This document shows positions 12,387 through 24,380 of a stretch of 64,000 bases of DNA, piece by piece. The stretch is taken from NCBI GenBank assembly GCA_019828545.1, contig JACVRA010000202.1, positions 672,052 to 736,051 of the forward strand. Direction: 5' to 3'. Source of the stretch: Paracamarosporium sp. OC-R06-R3 (taxonomy: Eukaryota > Ascomycota > Dothideomycetes > Pleosporales > Didymosphaeriaceae). How positions within the stretch are numbered: the first letter of the stretch is position 1; every line of letters starts with the position of its first letter. The notes under the pieces are model-generated. The model did not search any database. It had not been told where the DNA came from and worked only from the letters and a program-made list of their open reading frames with translations. The position numbers and the translations under genes were made by a program.

Positions 12387-12431
12387 AACCATCACCGCGA
12401 ACCATCATCGCGAACCATCACCGTGAACCAT
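12387..12431. repeat. 13-bp tandem repeat, about 3.5 copies
   Basis: AACCATCACCGCG is repeated three times with two single-base changes, followed by a partial AACCAT. It lies in the gene-free region upstream of the bZIP gene. No function is evident. Confidence 0.8.
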
Positions 12432-15182
12432 ACGTGCATTTCGCCGAGGCTCGGTCTTCACTACCGTCACCTATCTAGTGTCTTCAACAGACGATTCTAA
12501 TACCCTTGCCATGGCATGGCGTGAACGTACCCCGCAAACAAGGCTCGGCAAGCAACCACACGTGATTGGTCGGGATCTAGTTTCCGTGAAAGCTGATGGG
12601 CCCGCCGAACTTTCGAGATATTCGCCACTTCTTACGTCATCTGAGGGGTCGAATGGCCTAATCAACACATCTTTGGGATTCTGTCGCGGTGGAACTCATT
12701 GACCTGCTGTGTGCTTCCCACGATTCCAGCGCTGTGATTGGTCACGGGAATCGGTGCCGATGGGGGGCTTGGCTGCTCACACGAGCATGAGTACTTGAGT
12801 ACCGTGATCGTGCATCTGCATTATATTTCGGCTCAATCAGGCGTTGCCAGAGGTTTTGTAAGCCAAACCACATCCTCATTGTGCAATCCGCGAGTTTGCC
12901 AGCCTGTTTGAAGCTCGTCATCGGGCGCACGAATTTGGGTACTATTCATGTGTGTAGTAAGCAAGAATATGGACAGTTCCACCGGAGGTGTCGAATACCC
13001 AGTCATCCGGCCTGTGATACGCTCTGGAGCTGTTTCCCTTAACCCAGATCAAGACAAGAGTCGAGGGAAACATGACTGGACAACACACGCGACATGGAAG
13101 CACCAACAGGGTGCATAAGGGGATTAGCCCTGCCTACGGCTCTTGATATTCCCAAGACATTGTCTCCCGCTCCTTGCTACGGACGCCGCTGATTGGCGGG
13201 AGCCCCCGAGAATCTACACACGAATCGACAATTGGCCAAGGAAGTATGGCCCGGCGGCAAAACCTTCACGGTTGCGATATCTCAGGCAATGTTACAAGCA
13301 GATCCTGCACTGTTGTCTCCTCCACATCATCACATGTCGATTAGCGAACTGATATGTAGCTTGCTTGGACCGGCTATAGGGATACACATGAGCTTTTCAC
13401 GGATTGAGGAGACTAGGGGAAAAGCCTTCTTCAAGAGGTCAGAGGATTGAGTAGATGTTTCTAAATCCAAGCTTAGCGCTATTATCATCGTCCTACCACG
13501 GATGGGCGAGACTGGGAAGGTACCTCCGATCTTTTGCCAGCAGATGCATGATCCCAACTAACAAGGATACACCGAATCAACTAAGGAACACTTGTGCGAC
13601 TAGATTATGCAAAGCAAAGATATATAAGCCAGGCTCAAGGCCCTCCCTTGCTAAAAAGAAAACCAAGGTGTGTATCCGATTGGGAAAGATTATGCCAGCG
13701 AAAGCGAGTTCGAAACTAGTAATGCCACTTCTTCACTCTATCAAAACAAACTGGCGAAATTATCTTTTTTAAACAACGCATTCAAACGAGAACCAGTGCA
13801 CAAAACGAGGTGGTTTAAGTCAGGCATGGCGCAGCCGCCGAAAGAAACACTCCACGCTTTCCCACCGCCGGGCCGTACGAGGCTTCTAACGAGGTCATAA
13901 TCTTAGTCAGATACATTAAAGCACGCATACAAAACCTCCTCAGATACATCATGCCCAAGGTTACATTCACAAACCCCAGGATAGACCGATACAATTCTTC
14001 TGAATCACTACGAGTGACACCGGCTCTAATAACCGGACAAGTCAATGTATGGCAGAAATGCAACGTCTCAAAAGCTGCTGGATGAATGCTGTAGCACAAG
14101 ATCTCACCTTCTCAGACGGAGATGAACATTCCGCGATACCTTGCGCATACCACCAAGAACGGTGTTTGGTGAGGTGAGGTCAAACCTGGATATTGTCAAA
14201 GACCACCTAACCAGCCTCACATCGAAGCTGCATTCGCTCGAGTGGATCCCAGCGAAACGCATGCTACCTAGACATGTCCAAAGAGAAGGAGACAATAAGT
14301 ACGATCTACAGTTACGAGCAAATCTGGTGGTCACGTTGTCGCAACCCTAATTCTGCCCTATCGACGTGTTCCACCGACCACTCCGAAAGAAGTCGTTTCG
14401 CTCAGCGTTTGAACTATGGCCTCGCTCGATCGGGGATGCGTGAAACATATCGTACAGCTGTTCTTGGTATCCAGCTGATCCTCGAGCGGGTCTACAACCG
14501 AAGATAGGACCGACTTTACGGAGATAGCAACGGCAGTCCTCTACAGTGTTAAGTGCTAACCGAGCTCTCTAAGGGTCTCAAGAAGATGGGGATTGATTCA
14601 TTCAACTGCGTTATCGTATATTGGAGCACCACAAAGGCTGGTTACGGTTCTTTTCCATTTTGTTCCACAGCAGTCCATCTCTAATGCTCAAAGAGGAAGG
14701 TCTTCATACTTCGACACCCATTTTCGACGAATTCCCCTCTATCGTACGATTAACGTGGCGCTTGTTCAACTGCAAATCGTATACAGAGTGATGATATTGG
14801 CATCTCTAGAGTTATGTTTTTGACTAAAATTCGGCATACGCCTTAGTACAAAAAGTGCTACAAAAAAGGTGATTCTCCTAGGAATCGGCATGGAAAGAAG
14901 AGCGTAATAGAAAAGAAAACAAAACAGTTCGAGACGTGTTGTTATACTGGTACTAATGTTCCTCCTGCACGAGTAGTTCCGAGTTCAGGGGTCGCTGCTG
15001 AGTGGATGCGAGTCTCCTGCTGGAGGAAAGGTATTTTCTACAATCTTGACGCGGAGCAGCCTTGCTATAATGGAACCAATTCAAGACTAAGTACCTTGAG
15101 AACCTCTGCTCTATTAGGGGACTTGTGAGCGGTTTGTCAAGATTGATTGGCCGGTTAATCAGAAGAGAGTTAACCCGATCTA

Positions 15183-15217
15183 CAGCCCCTCACTAGCCCC
15201 TCACCAGCCCCTCACCA
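15183..15217. repeat. AGCCCCTCAC short direct repeat, 3 copies
   Basis: The decamer AGCCCCTCAC occurs three times with 1-bp spacers, about 60 bp upstream of the F-box-like gene start. It could be a promoter element or simple slippage. Confidence 0.7.
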
Positions 15218-15276
15218 ACGCAACATCGCATAGAGTACTCTAGCTATCCACTTTTCCTACACAATTTAATCCGACC

Positions 15277-16302
15277 ATGTATGGGACAGACGGGCTTGAG
15301 CACACGAAGCTGTCCGTAAGGGAGAAGCCGCGAGCGGATGAGGAAGGGAACTGTTGGAAACCCCAAGCACAGAGTCGCCTTCTCACGCTACCTGTTGAGA
15401 TACGTAGGATTATATTCGGTTATTTCGTTGGTAGAACGGTAATATGCATCCCAAATGGTTTTCCTAAGGGATGGGAGATGCCGACACGGTATCGAACAAT
15501 GGCCGGCCGTCAACTCATTACCTGCGACCACCTCGGTGAAACTAAGGGAAAACGAATCAATGCATTGTACCTCATGCTAATCTGTCAGCAACTGTTAGAA
15601 ACAACTCTCCCACATGTGCTTCTCATCGCTAAGGTCTTCCAGGTACAGCGAAGTCAGCGACATACTCTACAAGACGTCACACTTCGTCTTCCACCAAGCA
15701 TTAGTGCTCTTACGTTTCTCGACCAAACTATCACCGACTCTCTTGCAGAAGATCAGGTTCATCACTATCGATGCTGGATCATGGGAAGATTCGTTCTTCG
15801 AACACAACCTGGGCACCTGGCCGGATCTCCTAAAGGGCCACGAAGATGCTCAATGTCTGCCGTCTTTTGCCGCAGGATCTATCACCACACCCTACGAAAG
15901 CAAGCTTTTATCTTTAGTCTTCCCTGAATTTCGCTACCATATCGAGGACAAGGACGCTCGGATCCCGAGTGTTTGGGGCGCTGTGTGCCAGGATTTGGCG
16001 AAGATGAAGGGCCTCAGAGTGCTGAACGTTGTAATCACGCTTTCGTCGATGACAGTGTGCTTCAAGAATAGTAAATTCTGCCTAAAATGGAACATAAGTT
16101 TGATTATGGACAGGCGGAACCGTTTATCTTTGAGCCGCTTATAGGTTTGAAGCGAGCCTTCGGCAGTGAGCTGGATTTGTCTTTGATGGCTGCCTGGACT
16201 GTTCCCCCTGAATTGTCGATCTTCGAGGAACGAGCAGTGGAGCAAGGAATCGCTGTTGAGCGAACAAGCATCTCCTCTTGGGAGACGGGACGTGATTGCT
16301 GA
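15277..16302 (+). CDS. F-box-like protein, probably three exons
   Basis: The first exon 15277-15593 contains LLTLPVEIRRIIFGYFVG (residues about 36-53), the short F-box-like motif, and ends at LICQQ. Intron 15594-15642 (GTTAGA..TTCCAG, branch GCTAAG) joins it to YSEVSDILYKTSHFVFHQ, the usual continuation in this fungal family. The second exon runs to about 16057. A 44-bp intron 16058-16101 (GTGTGC..ATAAG), chosen for phase, would lead into FDYGQAEPFIFEPLIGLKRA and a stop at 16302. If it is not spliced the protein ends at 16144. The function is unknown. The family is common in Pleosporales accessory regions. The first intron is well supported, the second is weak. Confidence 0.6.
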
Positions 16303-16853
16303 TATGTGCAGCGTCGTTCTTGGCTACTTATTCAGTCCGTACACTTTCCAATGCCCTAGGATTTTCAAACATTCCCGTAAGCGCTGGATTTTCTAGATTG
16401 ATCGGCTCGCCCGCTTGATGGTCAAATTGCGTCAGGTATAGTGGTTCGTTCTTTTTGTCGGCTGCGATGGTATTGAATGCAACAATGTTTTTCTACTTTT
16501 TTAAACCAAGTATTGAATTATCGCTCATTGGAATCAAGTAGAATGTCTCTAACGGCCTGAACGTATGGTGCCTCGCTCAGAGGAAATTCGGTGGCATATA
16601 TATGATAATTTTACATAAGGAGTTCTTGACCATACCGAGTAGCCGATGAAGGAAGATGGTGCAATAGCTGACTTAGCATGGCATATCCACGACGGTGCCG
16701 CATGTTGCCACACTGACAATACTTCTTCACTTCTTGAACGTGAACGGTCGTGTTTTGACATGTGCCATTAACTTATAGCGTACAATTTCAATACTCAGAC
16801 TCGCCAAACCCAACGAACCTTCCGTTTCATCACGGCACAACTCCCGCTAAACC
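16303..16853. other. Convergent 3' flank, no gene seen
   Basis: About 550 bp between convergent genes. No coding signal beyond chance frames. Confidence 0.5.
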
Positions 16854-18142
16854 TCAAGACAAAATCTTCTTGAAAACCTCCACAAGCTCGCGGATCTCGT
16901 CTTCCGTGTTGTAGTGCACCATACTCACGCGCACCACACCCTCCGGCCCCAGACCCAAGACCTCATCACACAACCTCTTCGAGTAAAAGTGGCCCCACCT
17001 AAATCCAAAATTGCTGATTTTATCCGCCTGTTCCACAACCTCCCTCGAATTTCTGCCTTCAACGACGAATGAAATGGTCGGGACTCTGACGGCTGAATCC
17101 GTCGACGTAGATCCAAGTACAGTTATGTCCTTGCGAGAATTCAAGAAGTCGAGCAAGATGGTCTGCAATTGTCCCTCATGAGGGACGATAGCATCGGCCT
17201 TGTCCGCAAGGTACTCGACGATATGTGGGATTGACTGCACGTTCTCGTAATTGGAAGCTGCGAAGCCGAGTTTGTCTTCGAGGGTCTTGGTAGGGTTGAA
17301 GTAATGCGGGAGCGGCTTGACGTGTTCTTGAGCGGCGTTGCTGGCGTACAGGACGGCGATATGCGGCCCGTAGACCTTTTCAAATTAGCTGATGCGTATT
17401 TGCAGTCAAGCATAGGTCGTAAGCCAACCTACCTTGTACCACGAGAACGCGTAGAAATCCACCCCGAAAGCCTTCACGTCGACTTTACGATGGGGCGCGA
17501 AGCTCACGCCATCCACGCAGAACAACGCACCTGCTTCATGCACGACATCCGCAATCGCCTTGACATCGTGGATTCCTCCCAAGATGTTGCTCACATGAGT
17601 GCACGCAACGAACTTCACTTTAGGCCCCAGTAAAGGCTTGAGGTTCTCGGGTGTGAGCTTCAGCTCCGGCTTGGGCGATTCCCACCATTTGACCGTAAGC
17701 TTTAAGCGGTCTGCTAGAACAAGCCAGGGCTTGACATTGGTTTCATGCTCCATCTTAGAGAGAATTATCTCCGAGCCTTCGGGGATTTTGAGCGCGGAAG
17801 AGAGGTTCATGAAAAGCTGAGTTGTAGAGCCTCCGAGTACAATCTCATCGCGACCTGCATTGATGTATTTTGCGGCAGCCTGGTATCCTTCCTCATACTT
17901 GGTGTTGGAGATCTTGCCCATGTGGTACGAAGCACCTAGTTGGACGTTGGTCTTCGAAAGATACTGGGTTATGCTGACCAAAATCCTTAGTTGCATTGTT
18001 CACTGGGACATCGAAAACCGACTCACGAATCAATCACGTCTCCCAGAGCCTGACTTCCTCCGGCGTTGTCAAGGAACACCTGATCTTGTTTTAGTGCGGG
18101 GAAGCGCTCGCGAGCAGCGGCTACATCAAACGTGTCAGACAT
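16854..18142 (-). CDS. PLP-dependent class V aminotransferase / cysteine desulfurase-like protein
   Basis: Exons 18142-18027, 17973-17433 and 17375-16854 give 392 residues. Introns are 53 bp (GTGAGT..GTCAG) and 57 bp (GTAGGT..AAAAG). The N-terminus (ARERFPALKQDQVFLDNAGG) is the usual start of SufS/Csd-like class V enzymes. Further motifs are GGSTTQLFMNLSSAL, the H-E-T/N-V-KPW segment, CVDGVSFAPH with the cofactor Asp, and FYAFSWYKVYGPH with Lys219 as the predicted pyridoxal phosphate lysine, located exactly at the second splice junction. The family includes cysteine desulfurases, selenocysteine lyases and epimerases. A C-terminal active-site cysteine of true desulfurases is not obvious, so the substrate is unknown. 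Probably cytosolic. Confidence 0.82.
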
Positions 18143-19142
18143 TTTTATTAATGGCGAAATCCAGACTTCAGAAAGATGAGAGATGAGCGAGAAAGTGCCT
18201 TGAGATTTAAAAACTAGATGCGATACTGTTGAAAGTGGACTGCATTATCAAATAAGTGCACGACATATGCGGGCAGTGAGGGGTTAGCTGCATTAGGAAG
18301 GCGCTATGCGTGAATGTGCATCGCAATGACACACACCCTACGGTCTACATACGAGTTCTGTTATATACATCGCACTGAATATGTACGCTTTACCTAGTAA
18401 AAAGTTCGTTTTCGCCTGATGAGGCCTTCAAGCGTGTGGCCGGCATGCTATCGCCCGAACGCCTTAGACGCGTAACAGATGGAATCCATTTCGAGACTTG
18501 TTGTACCTCGATTACCTCATGACGTACGAGACACATGAGAATGTACTCTGGTACTTGTGTACAGCATAGCGTAGTGGTGCGCGGGAACATGGCTACTTAG
18601 GAAGAAACCTCGGTTATATCCTTGATAAGGAGCCACTTGTTAATTTCGAATCTTGTGGGTCGTCCCCCGCAGAGGCTTGGTACAAGTAAAATCATCAAAA
18701 TCGTCAAGTCCAGGTCAACTCGAGAATTGCGATAAAGTTTGTTAATCAAATTAAGACAGGCTGAAAAATCGGATTAGAAGCTTAAACTGACTCTGCGTGA
18801 AAGCGCCCTCTAAACTATGACGAGCACAAAACAGTCGTAAATACCTTGGTTTCGTAACTGCAGGGCGAACAACTGTTTTCTACTGGAACATTATGACTTC
18901 AGGGGATCCTGGATGATTCGTAGCGGAACAATTGTGCTCGGTATAACTTTGCGCCGGGTTTACTGACAACGCCCTATTGGGATAGAAGGCTCTCGCATTG
19001 CGGATATCAGAGTTAGGTTCGCGGTTTTCGGGAAAGGAGAATCCGGTGCAAATGAAACTGAACAGAGAAACTACCAACGGGGATTGACAAAAAGCAAATG
19101 AAGAAAATTTGAAAGAGGTACTGTTTCTTAGAAAAAATTTGT
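18143..19142. other. Intergenic, no gene seen
   Basis: About 1 kb between the PLP enzyme start and the end of the beta-lactamase pseudogene. Only short chance frames. Confidence 0.5.
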
Positions 19143-20475
19143 CTACCTAGCTGAAGTATGCCCGTACGACTTCCAAACGGCCGTCTCGAACTCTTCGGTC
19201 TGCGCCTGGCTCTTCTCATCACCCTATGGAAAGCCCTTCTCGCGATTAGAATTCCAGCTCAGGTTCGCCATCCCATGCCATCCGAGCGTGCCCTTTGGCT
19301 TGAAGAAGTCCTCTCGCTTAATGTCATGGGTGGTTAGAAAGCCACTAAGCCTGTGGTTGGGAGAGACTCCATACACATGCTATTGCCAACAAGCGGTGCG
19401 CACGAGATTTCTCACATGGATTTTTGCACCTTACTGCCTTCTTCGAATTGTGGGATGAACATCGAATCCATAGTCCCTTTCTGGAGAGTCACAGGCGTCT
19501 CCTTGAGGATATTGGCCAGGATGAATAGATCCCAGCACCGCCACACTCAGCCTCGGGTTCTTCCCAAATGGGCGTTTTACTCGGAGCGAGTGAGCCGTCT
19601 TGCTTACGCTCGCTCATCTGCATGATCCTTTTCGCTACTTCGGGCTTGCGGCAGAGATGCCATGTCCAAGAATTGATGCCTAGAGGCCTAGCGATGTTCT
19701 TCGTGATGTAGTCTTCAAATGCAATCTTTGTCAGTCGTTCGACAAGTAAGCTCGCCCAGTTGAGATTGGCACCTGGACTAACCGTGGATGAGACAATGTC
19801 TTTATGACGCCAGTCATCGACTTCTACTCACCATAATTCCAAGATGTTCCTGCGTCAGCAATTCGAGGAAATGTCATCTCCTCGGTACAGCCGGTGGATG
19901 GAAGCTGCGCGGATTCCCCACGTGAGCCACGCCACATCGCCAACGTGGGGTTAAGCCAATCGTAGACTATTCCACTCGAATGTTAAAGCGTAATCAGATT
20001 GGTGGCCTCGCCCAGCTCAGAAAACTCCGTTTGTCCACTTGCGGCAATGATGGGTTGCAATGTCAGCACTGGTAGGTGCGCATCGAGGGGTTCGTCGAGC
20101 GTGATCAAGCCCCATTCCACACCCTGCAGCGTCACAATGGAGGCAACGAGCTTTGTGCAAGACGCTATCCAATACACTTGGTTAGATTCGAGATTAGATG
20201 CGTCGTCTGCTACGCCATTGAAGCCAGCCACATGCTTATATATCATATTCCCTGCGGCATATGGTTAGTCCAAGGTTACAGTGGTCCACCAAAACACTCC
20301 ATTGCACCCCCAAGAGTTGATCTGCACGTTTGGAGGGCAAAAGATACATTAAACATACCAGTCTTATCCACCACTGCGGCTGCAGCCTCTGTTATTCTCT
20401 TGGAGCCTTTCTTCATGGCTTGAGAGAGCAAATCTTTGAAGTAATCCAAGCCTGAAGTCGATATATGGTCTCGTC
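19143..20475 (-). pseudogene. Decayed beta-lactamase/transpeptidase-family gene (LovD/EstB-like)
   Basis: Reading the minus strand in several frames recovers an ordered series of family segments: LDYFKDLLSQAMKKG, an AAAAVVDKTG segment, YWIASCTKLVASI with the SxxK catalytic motif (Ser codon near 20160), HSSGIVYDWLNPTLAMW, a TSWNYG/NLNWASLLVERLT block across an apparent intron, GGAGIYSS, THDIKREDFFKPKGTLGWHG, and a last segment ending at 19143. Order and spacing match the serine beta-lactamase/transesterase family. There is an in-frame TAA at 19983-19985, with several codons missing before HSSG, a TAG at 19224-19226, and frame changes near IYSS and before THDIK. No splicing pattern I can draw repairs these, so it is a pseudogene. 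The original substrate is unknown. Confidence 0.75.
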
Positions 20476-20961
20476 CGCTGGGACCGGCAAAGTGAAAGTC
20501 GACGCAGCATTCACGTTTACCCTCCCTCCGAACGGCGCATGCAAGATTCGACTGGCGTTTGATTACACATGTGTAACCGACGTAGCCCCCACAAAGGCCA
20601 TATTTGTAAGCTTGCCATGTCATTACTATGAGCGAGGTTGCCACCCACCCAGATGTTAGACGCGCATGATTTTTAGAAACAGTAGAGAAACTGTTTCATG
20701 GTAATATGTTCCACGCAGCTTCTAGTGGTCACTACCGGAGGGAAACCGTTGGAAGGCTGATCATGGTGGGTTGCTGCTCTTGGTAGATCCCAACAACGTG
20801 AGAAGCACAATGGTGTCATCTGGTCCAGGGACCCCAGTCCAGACTTGCGGTGAATCGAAGTTCGCCCGGTAAGCACATCCCTACTTCTTGCGGACATGCT
20901 TATGAGCAACACGATGCACAAGGCTGCATGGTCGGGAAAGTTCAGTGCCGGTCTAGTGTCT
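20476..20961. other. Intergenic, no gene seen
   Basis: About 490 bp between the pseudogene and the bZIP stop codon. Nothing supported. Confidence 0.45.
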
Positions 20962-21826
20962 TCACGCTGGATTCTGCGTGGACTGGAACTCTGCTCGTCG
21001 TTCTCTGCACACTTGATAGATACTTCGAGATGGATAGTTAAGCTGAACCGTAGGGAATGTGGATATAAGCGTGCTATCAGTGACCTGTCCGATATCGAGG
21101 TCCATCCCATCTCCTGAAAGGGACGGTCGATGCGTGTTAGGGTTGACCTCGCGGCTTGAGTGATTGGCATTTTGATGTGCAGCCTGGCGTCGCTCGTTTT
21201 TGACTTGCAATAATCGCAACTCGGGGCCTAAACATGCGCTATTAATCGCAGTATTGTACGTCGACCACAGGCGACGGATATGGTCGGGTATATCGCCTTC
21301 TTCTTTCATTACTCCAGCATCAGCAGCGGCCTGGAGAAGTGCTTCAACGTCCATGGAGAGGTCGGAGAGAACTTGCAGCACGTCGTCGCACCTCCTCCGC
21401 TCCGAGGCTGTGGCACTGTCTTTTCGTTTCTGGTAGGCACGTTGCGCCTCTCGCACCTGAGCCCGGCGTTTCTGAGCCGTTTAGCGTCAATGTAACATAG
21501 TTAGAGTCCGGTAGTACCTCTACAGCGCTCTCATCTCGCGGTGTGTTCACTCGCGGCCTGCCTCTTCCTCTTCGAGCTGGTACCACGTTCGCATCAAGAG
21601 ACACATTGTTCTCAGAAGCCGATGAGAGACTGTCAGTCACAGTAGAGGCGTCCAGGTCTGTATTGTCCACGATTGGATGCAACCACTTTGACACGTCAGT
21701 ATCGCGAGTTCCAATCCTATTGAGACGTATGTACTTGTCCTTGGGAACATACATTGCCGTAGCCGAGGCCGTATCCAGCATGCACAATGTCTTCGTCAGT
21801 GTGCGGCTTGTTCCCGAGAAATGCAT
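20962..21826 (-). CDS. bZIP-like transcription factor, one intron
   Basis: Exons 21826-21518 and 21471-20962 give 272 residues. The 46-bp intron (GTACTA..CTCAG, phase 0) joins the basic patch RRGRGRPRVNTPRDESAVE to KRRAQVREAQRAYQKRKD, giving the RGRPR...RRAQVRxAQRxYxxRK arrangement of a family of bZIP proteins frequent in Pleosporales. A helical region follows (CDDVLQVLSDLSMDVEALLQ), then IRRLWSTYNTAINSACLGPELR. The usual asparagine of the bZIP basic region is replaced by QAQRAY-type residues, as in Yap-like members. An alternative start is the ATG at 21781. The C-terminus may contain another intron. The role is unknown; nuclear DNA binding is inferred from the fold. Confidence 0.68.
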
Positions 21827-23637
21827 ACATCATAACCAACCCTACCAGTGATCAACTACGAAGACGTCTGCGAGAATGCGAGTGGTAACACCGGAGGCCG
21901 CCTAGAGGAGGATGAGGAAGGGTGAGACGTAAAGGATCATTAATCAAGAAAATCAGCTACCAACATCCGATGGCCTGTGCGGAAGGCATCTAGCGCCAGC
22001 GCTTCCTAGGCCCTGCAACACGGTCAATCATCTCATCATCCACGTTCCCGCTGGGCCGTCCCCAAAACGGCCCGCAATGCGCGCCGGCAAAAATCCGCCT
22101 GCTTTCCTTGGGGGCCACGGGAAGCTCATCGCTGTCCTCAAATAGAGCATGATAAGAGCTAGTCTTGTATACCCCAAGCCACCAACTCCACAACATGCAA
22201 GGGCCTCATCCAGCCACCAATTGCCTCCAATCAACACAGAATGGAACATTGTCCGATCCGACCTAGTGTACGCCACGCTCCGGTTTTATGTCGCAGTCGA
22301 TCCCATCGTTTTCCACGTACTCCAGCGCTACCACATGCCGACACCCACATTCACCGGACCATAACCTCTACTGGTCACCGTTGAACACCTCCTACCAAGT
22401 TGCCACTGTCGACCTACTATGCTGTTCTTTACCAGCCAAAATCTATGCTGGCCATACCCTCTCCCCAGTACCCTAGCTCTGCCCGGCGTTGACGTGCTTA
22501 TGCTGCAATCTGTAAAACTTCAGTACTGATACAGAATATAGCCGAATACACCGAGTAAGCGCTGCAGAGGTAATATCAAAGTAGTACCGTCAGCGAGCAC
22601 ATACGCTGCAGTACAAAGTCGAAAGACTAGAAACGAGTTGCGGCCGTAATATTTCAAGAGTCCAGTACATAATCGGATAACACACGTTTTTTTGTCGGTC
22701 CAGATCCTCAAACGAGAAGCCGGAGGACCCGAATTATGGACTAGCTTCTCGGTAACCGCCTTCCTATAATGCATTCGGGCAGTGCCGCGACTAGAGGATA
22801 TCTTGAAGCAACTTCGAATTTCAAATAAAGTCAGACTGGTCTAGAACTGGGACTTCTTTGTCCGGCTTCAAGAGAAGGGAAAAGTTTGCGACGATTTCCA
22901 TGCAATTGGTAGATGTCGCTAAGGGAGTCATCGACCAGAATCAAAGGACCATGGCATTCGGCGTTGATCCACTTCGATGGGATCAATCAACCTTCGTTTC
23001 TTCACGTTCTTGTGCACATCGGCGGAATGACTTAGAATCTTGCTGACATTCTACACTCATAAGCTCTGCACGCCATGGAAGTCACAATGTGTTCAAAGAC
23101 AGCGCCAGCGCCAGCATCGAACATTCTTGAATCCGGCTTGACATTTTCTCAACTGGAATACTTCTCAAATTTCGTAATCTAGGTAGCTACTGCCAAGATG
23201 CCTGACCGCTATTCCTTCTTAGATCATCTGCAGTGCCAACACACAATGTCAGAGCTAATGTCGATGTGCACATGGTCATTCAAAAAAACATTACCTAGAA
23301 GGGCTAATGGTTAGAGGAAATGATAACACGCGCAACGGACTTCGCAGTCTGACATTGTAACACCCAACAGTAAACGACAACTGATTTTGGACGTTCAAGG
23401 GCCTGTGAGCGTATAGACGGCGACGTCGGGAAGTGTATAATATCGGATCAAACAAAGAGCCGCATCGCAACCAGAAGCGAAATTCGCCTTTGCAAAAGCG
23501 AAACGACAACGATCTTTTCAATGCGATTTCCCTGTAGCGAATGCAGAAATTTCCGACAACCATTCATCACGGAATACACGATTCGCATAGTATACAAACA
23601 CAGACATTTTGTGCCCTATATCGCTCCTGACGCTAAT
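21827..23637. other. Gene-poor region
   Basis: About 1.8 kb. Frames up to about 80 codons occur, none with recognisable features. No repeats seen by eye. Confidence 0.45.
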
Positions 23638-23882
23638 CTATAACTTTTTGAGCTGTACGTGTATATCAACGTCGATCGACAGCCTCTCGTACGCCAACTG
23701 GATGGTAGGCTCAGCGATAAGTACACCGGCATCCGGAGTTCCGAGCTTGGAGTTGTCGTTGATCACTCTGGGCATCACACGATCGCAATGTCAGACCCCA
23801 AGAGATTTTCAATTGCAACAACGGACACTTACGAGTAACGATTTATGCTGTAGATGCTATGAGTTCCTCTATTGAATGTACG
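23638..23882 (-). pseudogene. 3' part of an unrecognised gene or gene remnant
   Basis: Two exon-like pieces, 23882-23833 and 23767-23638, are separated by a well-formed 65-bp intron (GTAAGT..TCTGAC..CCCAG). Joined, they read RTFNRGTHSIYSINRYSV and, further on, SKLGTPDAGVLIAEPTIQLA, with a TAG stop at 23640-23638. The composition is protein-like and the phases agree. An upstream 3' splice site (CTTCAG) directly precedes the first piece, but I could not find a convincing 5' exon or start. I do not recognise the family. It may be the end of a real small gene or a truncated relic. Confidence 0.35.
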
Positions 23883-24380
23883 CTGAAGCGAAGATCAGAT
23901 GAGGAACGCTCGAAGCGAGGTACTGCCAACCCGTCATGACCTCCCCTACGATGCGCTCATGCTTCGTGCTATGTGACATCGCAAGTCCCGATGGATATAC
24001 TTCGACGTAAAATTAGAATGTCTAACCCTCTCACCATCGCATGTAATTGGCATGACCGTTCGAGACGTCGCACAACCAGTATCCAAGCAGACACACTTCT
24101 ATTCCCCATAACCTTCGCTCAAGGTAATTTCAGTTTTGTCACCTAGGAAGCGACGGACGTGTCGTACCTGTCTATACAGACGGGCGCCTCGCACCACTTT
24201 CGACAGCACCTTCTTCTATTCACACTCCTCTCTCCATCACAACAAATAACGCCTCCTCTCCAACGCCTTGTGCTTGAGGCTCCTACCGATCTCCACATAA
24301 AAAGTATTCGTGCCTGTTCACGTTACAAGACGTTTTATTCTACCACTGACACTCATCTTACAGACCGCAGCAGCTTCGCC
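23883..24380. other. Intergenic upstream of the MYND gene
   Basis: About 500 bp. It includes the leader of the MYND gene, which is open in frame upstream of the chosen start (to 24159) but without domain content. Confidence 0.45.

Larger units (their letters stand above)
10877..15276. other. Large gene-poor region with small repeats
   Basis: About 4.4 kb without a supported gene. The first 900 bp are GC-rich with overlapping open frames on all strands, which is a composition effect. The remainder is more balanced. It contains two short tandem repeats listed separately. A frame at 14141-14350 (plus) reads somewhat protein-like (VKDHLTSLTSKLHSLEWIP) but has no start context or continuation, and could be a gene relic. 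Confidence 0.45.

Noticed and set aside
23999..24052. KYIHRDLRCH in a short minus-strand frame resembling a kinase catalytic loop
   Set aside because: It occurs in a 36-codon frame with no other kinase motif around it. Chance resemblance.
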